A stretch of 64,000 nucleotides of DNA from Maricaulis alexandrii. GTDB lineage: Bacteria; Pseudomonadota; Alphaproteobacteria; Caulobacterales; Maricaulaceae. Below the pieces are notes generated by a model that saw only the letters and a program-made list of their open reading frames with translations, searched no databases and was not told the DNA's origin. Made by a program: the position numbers and the translations under genes. Every line of letters begins with the position of its first letter. Position 1 is the stretch's first letter. The DNA lies in the NCBI RefSeq assembly GCF_005871165.1, contig NZ_SWKP01000005.1, positions 186,001 to 250,000 of the forward strand, read 5' to 3'. This document shows, in pieces, positions 1 through 9,646 of this stretch.

Positions 1-1388
1 CGATAGCGTGTTTCACGTGAAACAGACGCGGCGCCGAGCTCGATCGCCTTTTCCGTGAGACGCTGGTCCGCATTATCGGCCCGCAGCGTCAGGCGATATT
101 CGGCCCGCGAGGTGAACATGCGATAGGGCTCGCTGACGCCCCGCGTGATCAGATCGTCGATCATCACACCGATATAGGCATCCGACCGGCTGAGGATGAA
201 GGCATCCCGATCCTGAGCCGACAAAGCGGCATTGAGGCCGGCCATCAGCCCCTGGGCCGCGGCCTCTTCATAGCCCGTCGTGCCATTGATCTGACCCGCC
301 AGCCACAAGCCCGGAATGGCCCGGACTTGAAGTGTTGCATCAAGTTCGCGCGGATCGACGTAGTCGTACTCGATGGCATAGCCGTAGCGCTTCACCTCGA
401 CCTGTTCGAGACCCGGAATGGTCCGCAGGAAGCGATCCTGAACCTCATCCGGCAGGGAGGTCGAAATCCCGTTCGGATAGACCGTGTCGTCGTCCAGACC
501 CTCCGGCTCCAGGAAGACCTGGTGCTGGGTCCGGTCCGCGAAGCGCACGACCTTGTCCTCGATGGACGGGCAATAGCGCGGCCCGCGGCCGGCAATCGCC
601 CCGCTATAGACCGCCGACTGTTCCAGATTGTCGCCGATGATCTTGTGCGTCGCTTCCGTGGTCCGGGTAATGGCACACGCGATCTGAGGCACGTCGATCC
701 GGTCCGTCAGGAAGGAAAACGGGACCGGTGTCTCATCCGCATCCTGCTTCTCCAGACTGTCCCAGTGGATGGAGGACTGACGCAAGCGCGCCGGCGTCCC
801 GGTCTTCAAACGGCCCATCTGAAGCTTGAGCCCGTAGAGACGCTCGCCCAGACCCATGGCCGGCTTCTCACCAAAGCGGCCTGCCGGAATGCGTTCGGCG
901 CCGCGGTGAATGATCCCGCGCAGGAAGGTCCCGGTGGTCAGCACCACGGACCCCGCATGATATTCCACACCGGACTCGTCCACCACACCCACGCAGCGCT
1001 CGCCATCGAGGATCAGATCTTCCACGGCGGCTGCCCGGATCTCCAGATTGACCATACCGTGAAGCTCGTCCTGCATCGCCTGGCGATAAAGCGCACGATC
1101 TGATTGGGTGCGCGGGCCCCGCACGGCCGGGCCCTTGGACCGGTTGAGCAAACGGAACTGGATGCCCGACGCATCGGCAATCCGCCCCATCACGCCATCC
1201 AGCGCATCGATCTCGCGAACCAGATGCCCCTTGCCCAGCCCGCCAATGGCCGGATTGCAGGACATCTCGCCAATCGTTTCGAGCTTGTGGGTCAAGAGCA
1301 GGATTTTGGCGCCCAGGCGCGCCGAAGCTGCGGCTGCGTCACAGCCGGCGTGTCCGCCGCCAATGATGATGACATCCCAGGACTGCAT
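1..1388 (-). CDS. mnmG: MnmG (GidA), tRNA uridine-5-carboxymethylaminomethyl modification enzyme, partial
   Basis: FAD-dependent partner of MnmE that installs the carboxymethylaminomethyl group on wobble uridine 34 of certain tRNAs. Only the first 462 or so residues (of about 620 usual) are inside the window; the 3' end lies beyond position 1. The reverse strand from the ATG at 1386-1388 reads [19 protein letters not shown], the FAD-binding Rossmann motif, followed by [22 protein letters not shown], the MnmG signature. It is downstream of mnmE on the same strand, in the alphaproteobacterial order mnmE-mnmG-(rsmG-parA-parB). A perfect parS site lies inside the coding sequence at 9-24. Confidence 0.96.
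   Translation of the reverse strand, partial: MQSWDVIIIGGGHAGCDAAAASARLGAKILLLTHKLETIGEMSCNPAIGGLGKGHLVREIDALDGVMGRIADASGIQFRLLNRSKGPAVRGPRTQSDRALYRQAMQDELHGMVNLEIRAAAVEDLILDGERCVGVVDESGVEYHAGSVVLTTGTFLRGIIHRGAERIPAGRFGEKPAMGLGERLYGLKLQMGRLKTGTPARLRQSSIHWDSLEKQDADETPVPFSFLTDRIDVPQIACAITRTTEATHKIIGDNLEQSAVYSGAIAGRGPRYCPSIEDKVVRFADRTQHQVFLEPEGLDDDTVYPNGISTSLPDEVQDRFLRTIPGLEQVEVKRYGYAIEYDYVDPRELDATLQVRAIPGLWLAGQINGTTGYEEAAAQGLMAGLNAALSAQDRDAFILSRSDAYIGVMIDDLITRGVSEPYRMFTSRAEYRLTLRADNADQRLTEKAIELGAASVSRETRY
9..24. other. parS: parS centromere site (perfect)
   Basis: The 16-bp palindrome TGTTTCACGTGAAACA is an exact match to the bacterial parS consensus bound by ParB. It is inside the mnmG reading frame. 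parS sites cluster near oriC and parAB, which normally follow mnmG in alphaproteobacteria. Confidence 0.93.
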
Positions 1389-1494
1389 GAGCCGATATCC
1401 CTGAAAACCGAGTGCCGCGCCCTCGCCTAACGGGGCTGCGGAAAGGTCGGCTTACATAATGCCCGTGAGGGTCTGAGTCGAGGGGAAAGCCCGG

Positions 1495-1510
1495 TGTTTC
1501 ACGTGAAACA
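1495..1510. other. parS: parS centromere site (perfect)
   Basis: A second exact copy of TGTTTCACGTGAAACA, in the 134-bp gap between the mnmE stop (1523) and the mnmG start (1388). Two perfect copies within 1.5 kb, about 9-10 kb from the putative origin, fit a ParB loading region. Confidence 0.93.
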
Positions 1511-1522
1511 GTGAAGCCGATC

Positions 1523-2839
1523 CTACTTTCCGATGCAGAACTGGCTGAACACCCGATCCAGGATATCCTCCACATCGACGCGACCGGTGAGGCTCTCCAG
1601 GGCCCGCACGGCCAGACGGGCATCTTCCCCGGACAATTCCGGCGCAAGAGCGAGCTGGTCCCGGCAACGCTCCAAAGCGTGCAAAGCCGTCTCCACGGCC
1701 CGGCGATGACGCGCCCGCGACAGGGCCGGCAATTCCCGCGCGCTCAGACGGTCCCGGACAATGGCCTCGATCCGCGCTTCCAGCGCATCCACGCCCTGCC
1801 CCGACTTGGCGCTGAGACGATAGGCGCCATCGGCCGACTTCTCCGGCGCCAGATCCAGCTTGTTGAGAACGAGAAGATCATCATCCTTCAGGCGACCCCT
1901 CAGATCGAGCAGATCGGCATCGGACCGCGCATCCACCACCCCGATCCTCAGATCCGCATTGTCGGCCCGGTCCAGAGCCCGACGGACCCCTTCGGCCTCG
2001 ATCGCATCCACCGCTTCGCGCAAGCCCGCCGTGTCTGAAATGATGACCGGAAAGCCGGCCATGGTGATCCGAACTTCGACAATGTCCCGCGTCGTGCCAG
2101 GAATATCGGTCACGATTGCCGCTTCCCGGCGCGCCAGCTTGTTGAGCAGGCTGGACTTGCCCGCATTCGGTGCCCCGATCAGGGCAATCGAGAAACCGGT
2201 CCGCACACGCTCTCCACGCCGTCCATCATCGAGATGGTCCTGCATGGACTGGATGAGATCGGACAGGGGCGCGTAGGCGCGATGCGAGAGGGCATCAGGC
2301 ACATCCTCCTCATCCGGGAAATCAATCTCGCCCTCAATCGAGGCCATGGCGTTGATCAGGTCTTCGCGCCAGCCCTCATAGAGCGCTTTCAGGGAACCGG
2401 ACATCTGGGCCAGAGCCTGGATACGCTGGCCCTCCGTCTCCGCCTCGATGAGATCGGCCAGGCCTTCCGCTTCGGTGAGGTCCAGCTTATCATTCTCAAA
2501 AGCGCGCCGCGTGAATTCACCCGGCTCGGCCGGAATGGCGCCGGACTCATCCAACGCCGCCAAAGCGGCCTCGATCACGGCCGGTCCACCATGAAGATGC
2601 AGCTCCGCGCAATCCTCACCCGTAAAACTCGCCGGACCCGGAAACCAGAGCACCAGGGCCCGATCAATCAGCTGTCCATCCGGCGAACGCAGGGTTCGCA
2701 GCGCCGCCTGGCGGGCTGCCGGCCGCGGCAAGCCGGCCAACGCATCCAGAATGCCGCCCGAACCAATCCCGGAAAGGCGGACCACTGCCACGCCGGACCG
2801 CCCGGGCGGCGTGGAAAGCGCATAGATCGTGGTGTCCAC
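1523..2839 (-). CDS. mnmE: MnmE (TrmE), tRNA modification GTPase
   Basis: GTPase that works with MnmG in wobble-uridine modification of tRNA. 438 aa, the usual length. Visible parts are the N-terminal formyl-tetrahydrofolate-binding domain (about 1-118), a helical region, a GTPase domain with P-loop GAPNAGKSS near residues 222-230 and DTAGL near 270, and the terminal FCIGK motif whose cysteine is conserved in the family. The start is GTG at 2839; the family N-terminus (DTIYALSTPPGRSGVAVVRLSG) begins right after it. It is upstream of mnmG on the same strand, with parS between them. Confidence 0.97.
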   Translation of the reverse strand: MDTTIYALSTPPGRSGVAVVRLSGIGSGGILDALAGLPRPAARQAALRTLRSPDGQLIDRALVLWFPGPASFTGEDCAELHLHGGPAVIEAALAALDESGAIPAEPGEFTRRAFENDKLDLTEAEGLADLIEAETEGQRIQALAQMSGSLKALYEGWREDLINAMASIEGEIDFPDEEDVPDALSHRAYAPLSDLIQSMQDHLDDGRRGERVRTGFSIALIGAPNAGKSSLLNKLARREAAIVTDIPGTTRDIVEVRITMAGFPVIISDTAGLREAVDAIEAEGVRRALDRADNADLRIGVVDARSDADLLDLRGRLKDDDLLVLNKLDLAPEKSADGAYRLSAKSGQGVDALEARIEAIVRDRLSARELPALSRARHRRAVETALHALERCRDQLALAPELSGEDARLAVRALESLTGRVDVEDILDRVFSQFCIGK

Positions 2840-2852
2840 GCTGGGCGTCCTT

Positions 2853-3104
2853 CTATCGATCCTTGGACGAGCCGGAACTTCCGCCTGCAGCGGTCCGCAT
2901 CAGATCCATGAACTGGTTGGTCATTTGCCCGCCGAAGGCCGACCATTGTTTCATCAGGACCTCAGGGTCCATCTGATCCATATTGGCTTCGGCCCGTTTG
3001 ACCATTTCATCCATCATCATCTGGTTGAAGGCCTTCACATCCGGCAAGCCCAGAAACGCCCGGGCTTCTTCCGGGGTGCAGTCTATCTCGATATTGACCT
3101 TCAT
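2853..3104 (-). CDS. DUF6489 family protein
   Basis: Small acidic, methionine-rich protein of 83 aa with no known function. The sequence (MKVNIEIDCTPEEARAFLGLPDVKAFNQ and a C-terminal Gly/Ser tail) matches the conserved alphaproteobacterial DUF6489 family as I remember it. No membrane segment or signal peptide. It lies 13 bp upstream of mnmE on the same strand and is probably co-transcribed with mnmE. Members of this family resemble polyhydroxyalkanoate-associated proteins in composition, but I see no basis for assigning that role here. Confidence 0.85.
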   Translation of the reverse strand: MKVNIEIDCTPEEARAFLGLPDVKAFNQMMMDEMVKRAEANMDQMDPEVLMKQWSAFGGQMTNQFMDLMRTAAGGSSGSSKDR

Positions 3105-3157
3105 GCCCGCCTCGATTGATGGTGACCGTTCATCCCAGCACTCAACAGGAGCCCGAC

Positions 3158-3856
3158 ATGTCAGGTCAAGATATCCGGATCACCGGTCCCGCCGGAGACT
3201 TTTCTGCCTATCTCGCCACACCGGCCAGCGGCAAGGGTCCCGGCATTGTCGTGTTGCAGGAGATCTTTGGCGTGAACCAGGTCATGCGCGACCGCTGCGA
3301 TGCCCTGGCCGAACAGGGTTTCGTGGCCCTCTGCCCGGACCTGTTCTGGCGCATCGAACCGGGTGTCGATATCACCGACAAGACGAAGGAAGAATGGGAC
3401 AAGGCCTTTTCCCTGATGCAGGCTTTCAATCCGGAGACCGGCGTCGAGGACATCGCCGCCACGATCACGCATCTGCGCGGGATGGACGCCTGTACCGGAA
3501 AGGTCGGCGCCATGGGTTATTGCCTCGGCGGCCTGCTGGCCTACCTCACCGCCACGCGCACCGACAGTGATGCTTCGGTCGGCTATTACGGCGTGTCGAT
3601 CTCGGACCGGCTCGACGAAGCGAAAAACATCACCAAGCCGCTCATGCTGCACATCGCCGGCAAGGACCAGTTCGTGCCGCCAGAAGCCCAATCCGCCATG
3701 CATGCCGGTCTCGATGATCATCCCCAGGTGACGCTGTATGACTATCCGGAAGATGATCACGCCTTCGCACGTCCGGAAGGCGAGCACTACAATGAAAAAA
3801 GCGCGGCCCTGGCGAACCAGCGCACGCGCGATTTTCTCAAGACCCATCTGGGATAG
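3158..3856 (+). CDS. dienelactone hydrolase family protein
   Basis: Alpha/beta hydrolase of 232 aa. The nucleophile elbow GYCLGG carries the cysteine typical of dienelactone hydrolases; the acid and histidine of the triad are in AGKDQFVPPEA and EDDHAFARP. The early Glu in LQEIFGVN is also typical. Start ATG 3158 is chosen because CAACAGGAG lies 8 bases upstream. True substrate unknown: the family hydrolyses cyclic dienelactones, but most members are housekeeping enzymes of undefined specificity. It stands alone, divergent from the DUF6489-mnmE-mnmG genes and convergent with the GST gene. Confidence 0.92.
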   Translation: MSGQDIRITGPAGDFSAYLATPASGKGPGIVVLQEIFGVNQVMRDRCDALAEQGFVALCPDLFWRIEPGVDITDKTKEEWDKAFSLMQAFNPETGVEDIAATITHLRGMDACTGKVGAMGYCLGGLLAYLTATRTDSDASVGYYGVSISDRLDEAKNITKPLMLHIAGKDQFVPPEAQSAMHAGLDDHPQVTLYDYPEDDHAFARPEGEHYNEKSAALANQRTRDFLKTHLG

Positions 3857-3862
3857 GCGCGA

Positions 3863-4489
3863 TCAATCCACCGCACTGGCCGTGACCCAGGCGTCACGGC
3901 TGGTGATGCGCTTGAAATAGGCCTGCACATTCTCCGGTGCGCCGTCAAATTTCCCAATCAATTTCAGTATATAGAGCATATACCCAACAGAGATATCGGC
4001 CGCTGTGAACCGGTCACCGGCCAGATACTCACTCTCCGCCAGACCGAATTTCCCGATAAAATCCAGACCTTTGGCCGTTTCATCCCAGGCCCAGGCCGCA
4101 ATTCCCGCATTCCGCGCCTTTTCCGGCAGGAGGAAGGTGTGGGCGAGCAGCATGTTCACATTGGTCGCCATGCCGGCCTCGCCGAAATGGAACCATTGCA
4201 GATAGCGTCCATAGGACGGGTCATCCACCGCCGGCAGAAGCTCCGTGGGCCCATAACGGTTGAGGATGAATTCCATGATGGCCAGCGATTCCACGATGAT
4301 CTCGCCATTGGCCTCGAAGGCCGGAACCTTCCGCATCGGATTGATCTTGGCATAGGCCTCATCGCCGGCCGGCCGCTTGTCGAACGCGACCGGAACCACT
4401 TCATGGTCCAGCCCCATTTCCTCGAGCAACCAGCGTACCCGCACCGACCGGGTGCGCGGCGCGTGATAGAGTTTCAACGTGTCCGACAT
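3863..4489 (-). CDS. glutathione S-transferase family protein
   Basis: 208 aa, the usual GST length. The N-terminal thioredoxin-like domain reads LKLYHAPRTRSVRVRWLLEEMG with the RKVPAFEANGEIIVESLAIMEFIL segment that binds glutathione (the cis-Pro of VPAF and the ES pair); the C-terminal all-helical domain carries the N-capping motif TAADISVGY. Likely conjugates or reduces with glutathione in the cytoplasm; the substrate cannot be told. Convergent with the dienelactone hydrolase gene, 6 bp apart, and divergent from the GDPD gene. Confidence 0.93.
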   Translation of the reverse strand: MSDTLKLYHAPRTRSVRVRWLLEEMGLDHEVVPVAFDKRPAGDEAYAKINPMRKVPAFEANGEIIVESLAIMEFILNRYGPTELLPAVDDPSYGRYLQWFHFGEAGMATNVNMLLAHTFLLPEKARNAGIAAWAWDETAKGLDFIGKFGLAESEYLAGDRFTAADISVGYMLYILKLIGKFDGAPENVQAYFKRITSRDAWVTASAVD

Positions 4490-4631
4490 GAATTCGACCT
4501 CCCTCGATTATTCCCTTATGGCCGGATTGAGCCCCGGCTCGGCGCGAAATGAAACCCGTATTGATCGCATCGGCAAGATGCAGTCTTGTGACCGCGCAAT
4601 CGACACACGCCCTCCCGTCCAGATCGAGGAT

Positions 4632-4647
4632 TGTTTCACATGAAACA
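4632..4647. other. parS: parS-like site, one mismatch
   Basis: TGTTTCACATGAAACA differs from the parS consensus at one central base. It overlaps the ATG (4640) of the GDPD gene and encodes its first residues, so ParB binding here could affect that gene's start region. Third member of the cluster with 9-24 and 1495-1510. Confidence 0.7.
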
Positions 4648-5530
4648 TTCGCCTGCCCTCTTCCTGCTCGCCGGTCTCCTAACGGCCTGTTCCCCGGAGT
4701 CCCCAGCGCCGGCCGTTGAGCTCGCCGCGCCGGCCCTGGCCCTGGATTGCTTCCGGGAGAACGGCACCGCCATGCTGGCCGCCCACCGCGCCGGTCCGGC
4801 CTCCGGCTATGCCGAGAACGCACTGTCGAGCCTGGAGCGCCTGGCGGAACTCGGCGTGCTTTACGCGGAGATCGATGTCCGTCGCAGCGCTGACGGCACG
4901 CTCTTTCTGCTGCATGACGAGACGCTTGACCGGACCACGACCGGACGCGGTCCCGCGGAAACGCTGGACTGGTCCGAACTCTCGGTTCTGAACCTGCGGG
5001 ATCCCGACGGTGTCATCCTGGAAGACCGGATTCCGACCCTGTCTGATGCCTTTGCGATCACCCGGCAGACCGGTCTTGTCCTCAATCTGGACCTGAAATC
5101 GATCGGTCCCGACACCATTGTGGATGCCATCCACACCGCCGACGCCCGCCATCACGTCGCCATCATCGCCTATTCCGTCGAGGATGCCGCGGCAGTTCAT
5201 GCCCTCGATCCGGGCCTGGTCCTGTCCGCGCCCGATGATCCGGAGGCGCTGGCCCGCGCGGGCGTCAATCTGGACGCCACCTATCTCTGGCTGGGCACCG
5301 ACCCATCCGAGGCTCACCGGGATGCCCGCTTTTCCGATGACGGGATTGAGACTTCCATCGGTCTGTTTCGCCATGAACCCGGCCCGACCTCGCTTTACAC
5401 CGGGGCCCGTGATGCCGGTGTGGAACTCCTGTCCATTGATCATGTCGAGGATGCCGTGACCGCCCTGGGCGGGCCGACTGTCCTGCACGCCCAGATCGAT
5501 GCCTGCGCTGTCACCCCCGTGGAGAACTGA
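4640..5530 (+). CDS. glycerophosphodiester phosphodiesterase family lipoprotein
   Basis: 296-aa lipoprotein: the N-terminus MKHSPALFLLAGLLTACSP is a signal peptide with lipobox LTAC, so the mature protein is membrane-anchored in the periplasm. The GDPD catalytic pattern is intact: AAHRAG...AEN, EIDVRR and LLHDETLDRTTTG supply the two histidines and metal-binding acids. It probably releases glycerol-3-phosphate from glycerophosphodiesters. The ATG at 4640 sits within a parS-like palindrome; an upstream in-frame TTG at 4631 is less likely because the signal peptide begins at the ATG. The quinone oxidoreductase gene follows after 3 bp. Confidence 0.9.
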   Translation: MKHSPALFLLAGLLTACSPESPAPAVELAAPALALDCFRENGTAMLAAHRAGPASGYAENALSSLERLAELGVLYAEIDVRRSADGTLFLLHDETLDRTTTGRGPAETLDWSELSVLNLRDPDGVILEDRIPTLSDAFAITRQTGLVLNLDLKSIGPDTIVDAIHTADARHHVAIIAYSVEDAAAVHALDPGLVLSAPDDPEALARAGVNLDATYLWLGTDPSEAHRDARFSDDGIETSIGLFRHEPGPTSLYTGARDAGVELLSIDHVEDAVTALGGPTVLHAQIDACAVTPVEN

Positions 5531-5533
5531 GCC

Positions 5534-6508
5534 ATGACCCAAGCCATTCGCATTTCCGAGTTCGGGAATCCTTCGGTTCTTCAGATGGTTGAGATCGACC
5601 TGCCGGATCCGGGCCCCGGGGAAATCCGCGTCCGCCATGCGGCCATCGGCGTGAATTTCATCGACACCTATCATCGCTCCGGCCTCTACCCGCTGCCCCT
5701 GCCGGCCGGGATCGGTCTGGAAGCCGCCGGTGTGGTCGACGCCGTGGGGTCGGATGTCACCCATCTCAAACCCGGCGACCGGATCGCCTATGGCGGCGGT
5801 CCCATCGGCGCCTATTCGCAAGCGGCCAATCTGCCGGCCAACCGGGTCGCTTTGATCCCGGACGGAGTCACGGACGAGCAAGCGGCCACGTTGATGCTCA
5901 AAGGCATGACGGTGCGCTTCCTGTTCAAGGATTGCTTCGCCGTCAAACCCGGTGACACCATTCTCTTCCACGCCGCCGCCGGCGGGGTCGGCCAGATCGC
6001 CTGCCAATGGGCGAAGGATATGGGCGTCACCCTGATCGGGACTGCCGGTTCGGACGAAAAATGCCGTATTGCCAAGGAGATGGGCGCGGCCCACGTGGTC
6101 AATTACCGCCGCGAGAACATCGCCGAAAGCGTCCGCTCCCTGACTGAAGGCAAGGGTGTCCCGGTGGTCTATGACGGCGTTGGCGCCGACACATTCGAGG
6201 CCTCGCTGGACTGTCTCCAGCCACGCGGTCTCATGGTCAGCTTTGGCAATGCCTCCGGTCCGGTCACCGGCGTCAATCTGGGCCTGCTGGCCGCCAAGGG
6301 CTCGCTCTATGTCACCCGGCCCACCCTGATGCACTATATCGCCAAGGATGAGGATCTGGCCGCCAATACGGCGGATGTCTTCGATGCCGTGAAGCGCGGC
6401 GCCGTGACCAGCTCTATCGGGCAGCGCTATGCGCTCGCGGATGCGCGGCAGGCCCATGAAGACCTGGAAGCCCGCAAGACGATCGGTGCGAGCATTCTTC
6501 TTCCGTAA
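5534..6508 (+). CDS. quinone oxidoreductase, zinc-independent MDR family
   Basis: NADPH:quinone reductase-like enzyme of 324 aa. N-terminal GroES-like domain (IRISEFGNPSVLQMVEIDLPDPGPGEIRVRH, GLEAAGVVDAVG) and a C-terminal Rossmann domain with AAAGGVGQIACQWAK. It lacks the cysteine cluster of zinc alcohol dehydrogenases, as expected for the QOR branch. Translated probably together with the upstream GDPD gene (3-bp gap), with which there is no obvious metabolic link. A strong bidirectional terminator follows at 6532-6570. Confidence 0.94.
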   Translation: MTQAIRISEFGNPSVLQMVEIDLPDPGPGEIRVRHAAIGVNFIDTYHRSGLYPLPLPAGIGLEAAGVVDAVGSDVTHLKPGDRIAYGGGPIGAYSQAANLPANRVALIPDGVTDEQAATLMLKGMTVRFLFKDCFAVKPGDTILFHAAAGGVGQIACQWAKDMGVTLIGTAGSDEKCRIAKEMGAAHVVNYRRENIAESVRSLTEGKGVPVVYDGVGADTFEASLDCLQPRGLMVSFGNASGPVTGVNLGLLAAKGSLYVTRPTLMHYIAKDEDLAANTADVFDAVKRGAVTSSIGQRYALADARQAHEDLEARKTIGASILLP

Positions 6509-6531
6509 TCACAGGCCTTTGATCCGGCAAA

Positions 6532-6570
6532 GAAAAAACCCCCGGTGCCAGGCGCCGGGGGTTCTTTTTT
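6532..6570. terminator. bidirectional rho-independent terminator
   Basis: A GC-rich hairpin (ACCCCCGGTGCC paired with GGCGCCGGGGGT, one G-T wobble) is flanked by AAAAAA on the left and TTTTTT on the right, so it can stop transcription both from the quinone oxidoreductase gene (+) and from rho (-), which converge here. Confidence 0.9.
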
Positions 6571-6585
6571 GATCTGGCAGACCGA

Positions 6586-7890
<1,305 letters not shown>

Positions 7891-8123
7891 GGTGTCTATC
7901 TATCGGCCAGAAAGGGCGGGATTCCCGGTGGAAAACCGTTGGGAATCATCGCGATCAAGCAAAACGGGCGCCGTTTGGTATCGGACGACCCGTGATCTGT
8001 GGAATGGGCTGGCGCGCCGTGGGAAATGTCCCGGGTCACGCAAAGAAGGGATCCTGGAAAGGAGTTGACCGAAGCCTTGCCACGCCCGATGCAGAAGGTC
8101 AAGCACTGCTGGCCTTCACGTCC

Positions 8124-8579
8124 CTATTTCAGGACCACCACCACGATCGGTACGATGATCAGAGCCAGCACGAAGGGCATTTCGTTGAGAATGCGATAGC
8201 GCTTGTCCGACCAGTCATTCGTCCCCGCCTGGAAGCGCTTGAAACGCAGGGCATAGACGTGATGCAGACCCGTCATCGCAATGACGGCGAGAAATTTCAC
8301 CGTCCAGGCCCAATGCCCGAAAACTTCCCATCCGCCGGCGCGTTCCGCATTGGACCAGATCAGCAAGGCACCAAATATCCAGGCCGCGATCATGGACGGA
8401 TTCATGATCCCCTTGAGCAGGCGGCGTTCCTGGATTTTCAGGGTTTCATCCAGTTCGCCGCCCGGCGTCGCCCCGCAATGATAGACATAGAGCCGCGGCA
8501 GATAGAGCAGGCCGGCCATCCAGGCGATGATCGCGAGAATGTGCAGGGCGCGGAGCCAATCATAGGCTTCGAGGATCAT
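8124..8579 (-). CDS. hemJ: HemJ, protoporphyrinogen IX oxidase
   Basis: Membrane protoporphyrinogen oxidase of the HemJ type (once UPF0093), the usual enzyme in alphaproteobacteria lacking HemY/HemG. 151 aa from the ATG at 8579 (MILEAYDWLRALHILAIIAWMAGLLYLPRLYVYH), whose His and Arg are conserved heme-linked positions; about four membrane helices. The start overlaps the hemH stop (ATGA), which argues for 8579 rather than the longer upstream frame. It follows hemE-hemH, so the last three steps of protoheme synthesis sit side by side. Confidence 0.94.
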   Translation of the reverse strand: MILEAYDWLRALHILAIIAWMAGLLYLPRLYVYHCGATPGGELDETLKIQERRLLKGIMNPSMIAAWIFGALLIWSNAERAGGWEVFGHWAWTVKFLAVIAMTGLHHVYALRFKRFQAGTNDWSDKRYRILNEMPFVLALIIVPIVVVVLK

Positions 8580-9631
8580 GTGGTTTCCAATTCCATCTTC
8601 CGGCAGGGACACTCACCCCATTCAGCCGGACAGATACGCTGACCGCAATCGGGTTGGACAGAGGCGTCCCGGCCCAGGGCCGTTTTGACCATGCTCGCCA
8701 GGGATTCGATATAGACCGGGTCCTGACCCAGCGCCGGCACGCGGACATAGGTCGAAAGGCCTTCCTCATGGGCGATCTCGGCATATTCCTCGTCGAGCTC
8801 GACCAGGGTCTCGATATGCTCGGAGACAAAGGCGATCGGGACCAAGATAATCCCGTCCTTGCCGTCAGCCACGGTCTTGCGGATCGCGTCATCCGTGGCC
8901 GGGCCGATCCATTCCAGCGGACCGACACGGGACTGGTAGCAGATTTCCCAGTCCGGAAACTCTGGCAATTGCGGCATCAGGGCGCGCACGGTCTCCTCGA
9001 CCTGCCACTGATAGGGGTCGCCGTCCTCGATGACCTTCTTCGGCAGGCCATGAGCGGAGAAGAGCAGACGCACATTCTCCGGCCGTCCGGCCTTTTCCCA
9101 GGTCTTGCGGATCAGGGCTGCATGGGCATCCAGGAACGCCGGTTCGGTGGGATAGCAGCACACGGTCCGGGTTTCCGGACCACCACTTTCGCGCCAGCGC
9201 TTGAAGGACGAAGCCGTCGTCGTCGTGGAATACTGCGGATAAAGCGGCAGCAGCACGCATTCATCCGGGTCCCAGGCCGTCACATCGGCCGCCACATCCT
9301 CGGTCAGGGGATGCCAGTAGCGCATCGCCGGAAACACACCGATCTCCCAATCGGGCATTTCCGCTTCCAGGACCGTCTTCAACGCCTCGGCCTGCTTGCG
9401 GGTTTCGGGAAGAAGCGGAGAACCGCCTCCCATCTTGGCGTAATTGGCCTTGGCTTCCTTGGCGCGGGTTGTGGAGATCAGCAGGGCCAGGGCTTCCCGG
9501 ATCAGACCTGGCGCCCGGATGATCGCCGGGTCGCGGAACAGATTGCGCAGGAAGGGCCGGACATCCTTCTGGCCATCCGGACCGCCCAGATTGAACAGGA
9601 TGACAGCCAGTTTTCGGCGAGGCTTATCCAC
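8576..9631 (-). CDS. hemH: ferrochelatase
   Basis: Inserts ferrous iron into protoporphyrin IX. 351 aa; family hallmarks are LFNLGGPDGQKDVRPFL at the N-terminus, the QYS motif (LYPQYSTTTTASS), and the catalytic His in LFSAHGLPKK near residue 194. The tail has four cysteines in CGQRICPAEWGECPC (about 329-343), which resembles the [2Fe-2S]-binding C-terminus described for ferrochelatases of some alphaproteobacteria such as Caulobacter. GTG start at 9631 with GGAG six bases upstream. It lies 15 bp after hemE and overlaps hemJ by 4 bp. Confidence 0.97.
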   Translation of the reverse strand: MDKPRRKLAVILFNLGGPDGQKDVRPFLRNLFRDPAIIRAPGLIREALALLISTTRAKEAKANYAKMGGGSPLLPETRKQAEALKTVLEAEMPDWEIGVFPAMRYWHPLTEDVAADVTAWDPDECVLLPLYPQYSTTTTASSFKRWRESGGPETRTVCCYPTEPAFLDAHAALIRKTWEKAGRPENVRLLFSAHGLPKKVIEDGDPYQWQVEETVRALMPQLPEFPDWEICYQSRVGPLEWIGPATDDAIRKTVADGKDGIILVPIAFVSEHIETLVELDEEYAEIAHEEGLSTYVRVPALGQDPVYIESLASMVKTALGRDASVQPDCGQRICPAEWGECPCRKMELETT

Positions 9632-9646
9632 GTCTCACTCCGTCTT

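Noticed and set aside
4679-6457. A 592-codon open frame on the minus strand
   Set aside because: It runs antisense through the GDPD lipoprotein and quinone oxidoreductase genes, both of which have clear families; long antisense frames are common in GC-rich DNA.
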